Below, one piece after another: positions 1-4,983 of a stretch of 5,736 nt of DNA (its first letter is position 1; every line of letters starts with the position of its first letter). Source of the stretch: Thiotrichaceae bacterium (GTDB lineage: Bacteria; Pseudomonadota; Gammaproteobacteria; SZUA-229). The notes under the pieces are model-generated. The model worked only from the letters and a program-made list of their open reading frames with translations, ran no database searches and had not been told where the DNA came from. Position numbers and translations under genes: made by a program. The DNA lies in the NCBI GenBank assembly GCA_002746365.1, contig NVWZ01000005.1:30220-35955 (forward strand), written 5' to 3'.

Positions 1-1
1 T

Positions 2-121
2 CGATCAGCGGGAGAAATCTTTTTACTGTGGCAGTTAAGATCTCTCCCTATGGTCGAGATGACAGGTCCGGTGATTAAGTCGGTAGAGCTGATCATCAAA
101 ATGACCGGAAAAGGTCAATAA
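2..121 (+). CDS. C-terminal end of an unidentified protein (partial, enters from left edge)
   Basis: An open plus-strand frame runs from the left edge for 39 codons and ends with TAA at 119-121. The visible tail includes LPMVEMTGPVIK and ends in KMTGKGQ. Its codons favour G or C in the third position, as expected of coding DNA, and the other two plus frames are closed by stops at about 35-37 and 76-78. It would converge on the acyltransferase gene, with stop codons 7 bp apart, a normal bacterial arrangement. I do not recognise the family and no start is visible. With so few codons the open frame could be chance. Confidence 0.4.
   Translation, partial: RSAGEIFLLWQLRSLPMVEMTGPVIKSVELIIKMTGKGQ
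102..117 (-). terminator. weak candidate terminator hairpin downstream of the acyltransferase gene
   Basis: A 5-bp inverted repeat (TGACC / GGTCA, 6-nt loop) lies 11 bp past the acyltransferase stop. Read on the minus strand it is followed directly by TTTT. The stem is short and the T run is only four, so this is a marginal intrinsic terminator at best. It also lies inside the 3' end of the possible opposing gene. Confidence 0.22.
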
Positions 122-128
122 GTAATGG

Positions 129-911
129 TTAATCATGCAACGACTTCTGTTCCTGGACAGGCTCCTCGTCAAAATACTCATCTTGCCATTTTAGATATTG
201 CGAATGGACATGATGGGTGAAGCTTTCTGCGTCATCAAAATCTGCTGGTGATATCACATCATGAACGTAATAATTGACCTGATTGTGATTACTTTTAAAT
301 ATTTGCCACAACTTTTTCACCAGGGTCTGGTCAGTCCATTCAAATGTTGCCTGATCGACGTAATGTAAAAACACAGGTAAAACCGGCACATTTGTCTGCA
401 GTGAAATATCAAACGCACCGTGTTGAAATTTTTCGTAAATGCGTGATCCTTTGCAACCGCCCTCAGGAAAGATCACGATGTTTTTCCCAGACTTCACCGC
501 ATCATGTAATGCTTTTTTTGCAGCATGACGTGAGTCCGCACTATCTCGCTCTACATAGATTGTACCTGCATAGTCGCTGATACGACCCAGTACAATCCAG
601 TCACGGACACCGGCCTTGGCTAACGGGTAAATATCGAACAGGGCGGGAATGGCAAAATCCTCGAGTGCAGAAGGATGATTTGCGACCAGAACATAGTGCT
701 CGGGTAAAGGCTTGGTGTTTTTATCGATGCGTCGTAGGTCAACATCAAGTGCGCGAACAAATATTCTGCACCAGAAGCGAGATAGAAAGTGGTAGTAGCG
801 GCCAGAGAGTGCTCTGGGCATGTGTGATAACAGATAGAGCAGTAAGCTCAAGACAATCAGTAATAACCAGACAATAGGTAGTACGAATAAGTTTTTTAAA
901 GCTTTGATCAT
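129..911 (-). CDS. PlsC-type 1-acyl-glycerol-3-phosphate acyltransferase-like membrane protein
   Basis: This 260-residue protein resembles the lysophospholipid acyltransferase superfamily, which moves an acyl chain from acyl-ACP or acyl-CoA to a lysolipid or other acceptor at the inner membrane. Residues 8-29 are a strongly hydrophobic single membrane segment, followed by a cytosolic catalytic domain. The conserved blocks occur in order: NHPSALED at 78-85 (catalytic His79), YVERD at 119-123 (block II with Glu-Arg), FPEGG at 148-152 (block III) and VPVLPVF at 175-181 (block IV). The usual HX4D reads HX4E here (His79, Glu84), with Asp85 next to it. Length is close to normal for PlsC. It lies downstream of the rpfF-like gene on the same strand, 137 bp away, so it may be co-transcribed or have its own promoter. 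The substrate cannot be told from sequence; it could acylate a non-phospholipid acceptor. Confidence 0.88.
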   Translation of the reverse strand: MIKALKNLFVLPIVWLLLIVLSLLLYLLSHMPRALSGRYYHFLSRFWCRIFVRALDVDLRRIDKNTKPLPEHYVLVANHPSALEDFAIPALFDIYPLAKAGVRDWIVLGRISDYAGTIYVERDSADSRHAAKKALHDAVKSGKNIVIFPEGGCKGSRIYEKFQHGAFDISLQTNVPVLPVFLHYVDQATFEWTDQTLVKKLWQIFKSNHNQVNYYVHDVISPADFDDAESFTHHVHSQYLKWQDEYFDEEPVQEQKSLHD

Positions 912-974
912 AAGGTTGGTTTTTTATAATAAAATCAAAAGCGTATTCCGCGGTGGCTCAGAGAGAAGCCGATT

Positions 975-996
975 ATTGTTGGTACGTACAAACAAT
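975..996. promoter_or_regulatory. 22-bp near-perfect palindrome, candidate operator
   Basis: Arms ATTGTT and AACAAT flank a core containing the self-complementary octamer GTACGTAC (982-989). Twenty of 22 bases fit dyad symmetry; only the pair at 981 and 990 breaks it. Size and symmetry are typical of a site for a dimeric repressor such as a TetR-family protein, but no regulator gene is visible here. It lies 64 bp upstream of the acyltransferase start and 53 bp past the rpfF-like stop. No run of T follows it on either strand, so it is not a standard terminator. Confidence 0.5.
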
Positions 997-1048
997 GTAG
1001 GTGTGAATTCATTCGCACGCAGGTGCAAGGCTCTCTAATTGTTTTCCT

Positions 1049-2092
1049 TCAGGCCTCCGAGGTTGCATGTCGACGACAATCATTTTTTCTGCGATTTTGT
1101 AGTACATTTTCACCAAGGTGTGTTTTTAGCGGAAAACTGACATCGGTTAGTTTTCGCCAGTCACCTCGACGGGCCACTTTTTCAGTTTGTTGTTGTTGAA
1201 TGATTTTGCTGTTTTTCTGGTTTTTTTGTAGATGCAGCAAACGTTCCATTTTTGCCAAATCTTTATCACTGAGGTCCATCGCGGCTTCCACCCAGATATC
1301 GACGATATCAAATAAATTCTGACGTGTAACCGGGTGAACAATCTGGCGTATTTTTTTAATCGAACGGATGGTGTTGTGTGATTGGTTGTGGCTTTTTAGA
1401 TAAGACTCAACGGCCTGTACGCCTTCGCCGTCCTCAGCTAGTACATCGATAACGCCCATTTCATGGAGTTCAGTTGCGCTATAGGTACGACCACTAAGGA
1501 TAATACGCTCGGCCAGTGATGAACCGATTCGACGCGCCAGTAAGTTGTAGGCGCCCATACCGGGAAACAGGTTAAACAAGATTTCAGGAAAACCCATTTG
1601 CGAGCTACGTTCAGCAATTATAACATCACATGATAGCGCGGTTTCAAATCCGCCGCCCAGTGCTTGCCCCTGCACCAGTGACACCATGGTTATCGGCAAA
1701 TCAAGATTATCTATATTTCGATGCAACAAATTGATGCATTTATAGGCATAGTCACGCAGTTTTTCTTCTTCTTTATTTTCGATGAGGTATTTAAACAGAC
1801 CCAGGTCACCGCCAAGGTTATAGATATCCGGTATTTTGGAAGCAAGGATAAGATGGCGAAACGGCCAAATGGTATCGGGGTGTTGGTTTTTATAAGTATG
1901 CGTTAACTGTTTTTGAAGTTGCACCAGCTCATCAATTAAGGTCGCATTCAGACAGGGACGAGGTTCAGGTTGCATCCAGCACCAGATTGCGCTGGTATCA
2001 GAATCGTAGCGTGTACTGAACTGTGTATAGCCCTGTATGGTCTTACTTTTGGTTTTACGACGAGCGACATTGATTTTGTTCTCGGTCTTCAT
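1049..2092 (-). CDS. rpfF: RpfF-family DSF synthase (crotonase-fold enoyl-CoA hydratase homologue)
   Basis: Crotonase-superfamily protein, 347 residues from the chosen ATG. RpfF enzymes act on 3-hydroxyacyl-ACP, dehydrating it to cis-2-enoyl-ACP and hydrolysing the thioester to release DSF-type quorum signals. RpfF hallmarks are YNLGGDL (91-97), VQGQALGGGFETALSCDV (to about 157) and MGFPEILFNLFPGMGAY (166-182), then an SGRTYSATELHEMGVIDVL segment. Glu150 and Glu170, 20 residues apart, match the two catalytic glutamates of Xanthomonas RpfF (Glu141 and Glu161). The start is ATG at 2090-2092 because AAGGTGAG (2097-2104) is a strong ribosome site at good spacing; an in-frame GTG at 2099-2101 overlaps that site and was rejected. 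The protein is longer than the roughly 290-residue family norm: about 55 C-terminal residues form a Gln-rich then Arg-rich tail with no clear crotonase match. No rpfC or rpfG gene is in view. An ordinary enoyl-CoA hydratase is the less likely alternative. Confidence 0.88.
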   Translation of the reverse strand: MKTENKINVARRKTKSKTIQGYTQFSTRYDSDTSAIWCWMQPEPRPCLNATLIDELVQLQKQLTHTYKNQHPDTIWPFRHLILASKIPDIYNLGGDLGLFKYLIENKEEEKLRDYAYKCINLLHRNIDNLDLPITMVSLVQGQALGGGFETALSCDVIIAERSSQMGFPEILFNLFPGMGAYNLLARRIGSSLAERIILSGRTYSATELHEMGVIDVLAEDGEGVQAVESYLKSHNQSHNTIRSIKKIRQIVHPVTRQNLFDIVDIWVEAAMDLSDKDLAKMERLLHLQKNQKNSKIIQQQQTEKVARRGDWRKLTDVSFPLKTHLGENVLQNRRKNDCRRHATSEA

Positions 2093-2096
2093 TAGT

Positions 2097-2104
2097 CTCA
2101 CCTT
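2097..2104 (-). promoter_or_regulatory. ribosome binding site that fixes the rpfF start
   Basis: On the minus strand AAGGTGAG stands 4 bases before the ATG at 2090-2092. It is the clearest Shine-Dalgarno site in the window. It supports that ATG over the upstream GTG at 2099-2101, which lies within it. Confidence 0.75.
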
Positions 2105-2242
2105 ATTATTTTTATAGTAACTAAGAGAACTCGTGCTTATATAGTGACAACATTTACTTAAAACATCAAATTAATTTTTATTTTAGAAACCTGACGAATC
2201 TTCATGAAATTAATATAAATAACTATAGACGAGTCAGACCTA

Positions 2243-2252
2243 AGTACGTACT
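2243..2252. promoter_or_regulatory. 10-bp perfect palindrome AGTACGTACT, candidate operator
   Basis: A perfect 10-bp dyad whose centre, GTACGTAC, is identical to the centre of the longer palindrome at 975-996. It lies about 150 bp upstream of the rpfF-like start and about 175 bp upstream of the acyl carrier protein start, so a bound protein could influence both. Its outer flanks do not continue the symmetry, so it is a weaker candidate than the 22-bp site. Confidence 0.35.
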
Positions 2253-2427
2253 ATTTGTGACGTTATCTAGTTTAATTTTGAATATTCCTGAAAAAGCGTA
2301 AAAGGAACCGACAAATAAACTTATAACTATTAGAGCGCTTTTCAAATTCAGGCGATAAGCAGGATTTAGACCATGTTTTTACATACTTTTAACAAATGCC
2401 ATCCGGGTTAAACACTAGAATACAGTT

Positions 2428-2655
2428 ATGATATTAAAAAAAGTTGCAGAAGTTATTGTTGATACCGCTGGTTGCAAGCTAGAGGATGTCACACCTGAGG
2501 CTGAGCTCGCCGCATTAGGTGTGGACTCTTTAAAAGCCATTACCGTGTTATTCGAACTCGAAGAAGCGTTCGATATCGAAATCCCTAACGAAGTTATTCC
2601 CTCCATCGTCACTGTTGGCGATATTGTAAATAAAATCAAAGAGATACAGGGTTAG
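2428..2655 (+). CDS. acyl carrier protein (specialised, NodF-like by context)
   Basis: A 75-residue acidic acyl carrier protein. LGVDSLKAI (30-38) is the phosphopantetheine attachment motif, with Ser34 as the modified residue, followed by the acidic helix LFELEEAFDIEIP typical of ACP helix II. It would carry growing or finished acyl chains as thioesters in the cytosol. Its length is normal for a free-standing ACP. The start is fixed by an in-frame TAG at 2416-2418, with no other start codon between. No clear Shine-Dalgarno site precedes the ATG. It is the first gene of a three-gene operon, 20 bp before its partner ketosynthase, and is probably a dedicated carrier rather than the housekeeping AcpP, which usually sits among fab genes. 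The ACP plus NodE-like ketosynthase pairing recalls rhizobial NodF/NodE. Confidence 0.93.
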   Translation: MILKKVAEVIVDTAGCKLEDVTPEAELAALGVDSLKAITVLFELEEAFDIEIPNEVIPSIVTVGDIVNKIKEIQG

Positions 2656-2675
2656 CGCCCCGCTGTGGAACGGTC

Positions 2676-3890
2676 ATGTTAAATCGTCGTGTTGTCATTA
2701 CGGGTCTGGGAGCTGTGTCAGGGCTGGGATTAAATGTGCCATCATTCTGGGATGCTTTAAAAGAAGGGCGGTCAGCCATCAAACCCTTCGACCTGCCGAT
2801 AGACGATATCAGAATGCCATTAGCTGTCACCGTACCGGAATTTGTACCTGAAAAATACTTTTCATCTGATGAACTCACCATATTAGATCGATTTTCTCAA
2901 CTAGCCGTTATTGCTGCACAGGAAGCCGTTGATGATGCTGGACTAGTTTGTGGTGAAGAAATACTTACCGATGCGGCAGCCATAATTGGTAGTGGCTGTG
3001 GTGGTAAACACACTGATGAAGCGACTTACGATCAGTTATACAAACAGCAACGCTCGCGCGCGCACCCCTTGACGATTCCCAAGGGTATGCCAAGTGCGGC
3101 TGCGAGTATGGTTAGTCTTCACTTAGGCATCAAGGGCCCCGCCTTTGTGCTGGCAAGTGCCTGCGCTTCTGGCTCGCATGCCATTATTCAGGGAATGACT
3201 ATGATTCAGTCCGGTATGATTGATGTCGCACTGGTCGGTGCATCGGATGCCCCGTTTACCTATGGCTTGCTCAAATCCTGGGATGCGCTGCGCGTGGTCA
3301 CTTCAGATACTTGCCGTCCATTTTGTAAAGATCGAAGTGGTATGGTGTTGGGAGAAGGCGCAGGTATGTTACTGCTCGAATCCGAAGAACATGCCAAACA
3401 ACGGGGTGCGCGAATTTATGCTGAGATAGTCGGCTGCGGAATGACGTCGGATGCCGGCCATATAACACGCCCCGATGTTGTTGGTATTACAAATGCAATA
3501 AAAAATGCCTTGCATCACGCTGAGATAAGTCCGGAAAATGTTGATTATATCAATGCCCACGGTACAGCAACGATTGCCAACGACATAGCGGAGACAGAAG
3601 CGATTAAACAGGTGTTTGGCGTACATGCTAAAGATCTTGCCATTTCATCGACAAAATCGATGCACGGACACGCACTGGGGGCTTCTAGTGCGCTTGAATT
3701 AGTCGCCACTGTATTAGCCACTCATCATGACATTATACCGCCGACAGCTAACTTCACAGAAGCGGATGATAACTTTAATCTGGACTATGTGCCCAATCAA
3801 TCACGACAACAAAAAGTCAATGTTGCTATGTCTAATTCATTTGCGTTCGGTGGTCTTAACGCCGTTATCGCCTTAAAAAAATATATATAG
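2676..3890 (+). CDS. beta-ketoacyl-ACP synthase, FabF/NodE type
   Basis: A full-length 404-residue condensing enzyme that would extend an acyl chain by decarboxylative Claisen condensation with malonyl-ACP. The KAS II Cys-His-His triad is complete: Cys163 in ASACASGSHA, His295 in NAHGTATIAND and His332 in STKSMHGHALGA, with the conserved Lys327. The N-terminal RRVVITGLGAVSGLG and C-terminal SNSFAFGGLNA blocks are also intact. Several stretches match rhizobial NodE as I recall it more closely than FabF: PKGMPSAAASMVS (135-147), LKSWDALRVVTSDTCRPF (199-216) and STKSMH before the second active-site His. NodE makes the unusual unsaturated chains of Nod factors with ACP NodF. Here no other nod genes are visible, so the product is more likely another specialised lipid. 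GGAA at 2667-2670 is a plausible ribosome site. The gene lies between its ACP and a methyltransferase in one operon. Confidence 0.93.
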   Translation: MLNRRVVITGLGAVSGLGLNVPSFWDALKEGRSAIKPFDLPIDDIRMPLAVTVPEFVPEKYFSSDELTILDRFSQLAVIAAQEAVDDAGLVCGEEILTDAAAIIGSGCGGKHTDEATYDQLYKQQRSRAHPLTIPKGMPSAAASMVSLHLGIKGPAFVLASACASGSHAIIQGMTMIQSGMIDVALVGASDAPFTYGLLKSWDALRVVTSDTCRPFCKDRSGMVLGEGAGMLLLESEEHAKQRGARIYAEIVGCGMTSDAGHITRPDVVGITNAIKNALHHAEISPENVDYINAHGTATIANDIAETEAIKQVFGVHAKDLAISSTKSMHGHALGASSALELVATVLATHHDIIPPTANFTEADDNFNLDYVPNQSRQQKVNVAMSNSFAFGGLNAVIALKKYI

Positions 3891-3897
3891 TCGAGCT

Positions 3898-4956
3898 ATG
3901 AACAAAGCAGAAAAACAATTAACTGAACAGGGAATATATAGTTACGGATCAAACGAATTATTGAAGTTTGAAAAACAAATGGAAAAGTATTTTACGCGTG
4001 AATATAAACGATGGCATGGAAATAATGAACCTGTTGAAAGTTACGGTGTCAGCTCATTTCATGGTGAAATTGCAAAAAAAGAAACACGCGAAGTCTCTGT
4101 TGATCATTACGATGAAGAGTATCAGGTCTATCTGGCTTTTTTGGATAACCAGCATATGGCCTATACTATGGCTTATTACGGTGCGACCAGTGAGTCGTCA
4201 GAACTCGACGATATAACGCTCGAACAAGCTCAGATTAACAAATATAAATTACTGGCTGAACGAGCTGACATCCAGGATGGACAGACCGTTCTAGACCTGG
4301 GGTGTGGTTTTGGCGGTCTATCAAAGTATTTATTAAGTACGTATCCAAACATTCACGTCGTGGGTATCAATCCTAGTGAAGTACAAACGCGTCATATTAA
4401 AAATCAGCTTATCGCGACAGAAAAATCATTTGATGCTTCTAGATTTAAATTATTTACTGAATTTTTCGATGACATCGAAGCGGATACTATAGAGGATGAT
4501 TATTTTGATAGGGTTATATCTGTAGGTTTACTTGAACATGTGAGTAATATTGATCTATTGCAGAAAAAAATATCACGCGTTTTAAAGGTTAACGGGAAAT
4601 GCTTGCATCATTGCATCGTTTCTTTTGACACCATACCTAACTACTTAAACTCTGAGAACAGCCAGATGGGAGATTATTATCCTGGTGCTCATATCTGGCC
4701 ATTCAACGAACCGAAACGTCATTCAACATATCTTGAATACTCTAATAGCTGGTTCATTAATGGACTTAACTACTGGAAGACTCTGGATGAGTGGCATAAA
4801 CGATTCTGGTTAGCTATCGATCAATTATATCCAGAAAGTGCCTCTCTGGAAAAGGTTAAAGACTGGAATAAATACTTTAGTTTATGTAAAACCATGTTCA
4901 GCCCGAATAACGGCAAGAGTTATGGTAACGGTCAATATTTATTTATAAAAAAGTAA
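3898..4956 (+). CDS. cyclopropane-fatty-acid-synthase-like SAM-dependent methyltransferase
   Basis: A 352-residue class I methyltransferase of the CFA synthase / coclaurine N-methyltransferase type. VLDLGCGFGGLSKYL (131-145) is the SAM-binding motif I, VVGINPS (154-160) the second strand, and SVGLLEHVSN (208-217) corresponds to SVGMFEHVG of CFA synthases, including the conserved Glu213. The segment HMAYTMAYYG (86-95) aligns with MQYSCAYW of E. coli Cfa, but the Cys that helps hold bicarbonate there is Met91 here. CFA synthases methylate the double bond of unsaturated acyl chains; relatives methylate amines or make methyl-branched or mycolic chains. Only 7 bp separate it from the ketosynthase stop, which suggests translational coupling, so its substrate is plausibly the acyl product of the ACP and ketosynthase. 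The first 80 residues are not clearly assignable, and AT-rich codons are more common than in the ketosynthase gene. Confidence 0.85.
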   Translation: MNKAEKQLTEQGIYSYGSNELLKFEKQMEKYFTREYKRWHGNNEPVESYGVSSFHGEIAKKETREVSVDHYDEEYQVYLAFLDNQHMAYTMAYYGATSESSELDDITLEQAQINKYKLLAERADIQDGQTVLDLGCGFGGLSKYLLSTYPNIHVVGINPSEVQTRHIKNQLIATEKSFDASRFKLFTEFFDDIEADTIEDDYFDRVISVGLLEHVSNIDLLQKKISRVLKVNGKCLHHCIVSFDTIPNYLNSENSQMGDYYPGAHIWPFNEPKRHSTYLEYSNSWFINGLNYWKTLDEWHKRFWLAIDQLYPESASLEKVKDWNKYFSLCKTMFSPNNGKSYGNGQYLFIKK

Positions 4957-4983
4957 ATAGAGGCTGAAATATAGATATACTTA

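Larger units (their letters stand above)
2093..2427. promoter_or_regulatory. 335-bp AT-rich divergent intergenic region
   Basis: This gene-free stretch separates the minus-strand rpfF-like gene from the plus-strand acyl carrier protein operon, so it must hold promoters for both directions if each is transcribed from here. It is markedly AT-rich. I see no convincing sigma-70 pair at standard spacing in either direction. Fair hexamers exist, for example TAGAAT at 2416-2421 on the plus strand and CTGACT with TATTAA at 16-bp spacing on the minus strand, but none stands out from the AT-rich background. The palindrome at 2243-2252 is the clearest structured element. No open frame of coding quality and no RNA gene was seen. 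Confidence 0.6.

Noticed and set aside
344..877. Plus-strand open frames opposite the acyltransferase gene (344-580 and 665-877).
   Set aside because: They are antisense to a clearly conserved gene, have no ribosome site and show no recognisable protein features.
1001..1018. Hairpin GTGTGAA / TTCGCAC with a 4-nt loop, considered as an rpfF terminator.
   Set aside because: On the minus-strand transcript it has an internal C-A mismatch and no U run follows. It also competes with a short GCAC/GTGC stem next to it.
2093..2101. GTG at 2099-2101 as the rpfF start (three residues longer).
   Set aside because: It falls inside the strong AAGGTGAG ribosome site that serves the ATG at 2090-2092.
2168..2214. 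Two copies of AAATTAAT and the palindrome TTCATGAA in the divergent intergenic region.
   Set aside because: They are short, low-complexity AT-rich words expected by chance in this stretch.
2415..3626. Minus-strand open frames opposite the ACP and ketosynthase genes (2415-2639, 2636-2881, 3369-3626).
   Set aside because: They are mirror frames of strongly conserved genes, with biased composition and no family motifs.
4334..4343. TAAGTACGTA inside the methyltransferase gene, identical to ten bases at 2241-2250.
   Set aside because: It lies in coding sequence, lacks the full palindrome and encodes ordinary residues, so chance is the simplest explanation.
4957..4983. Shared terminator between the convergent methyltransferase and EAL genes.
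   Set aside because: The 27-bp AT-rich gap has no stable inverted repeat with a T run on either strand.
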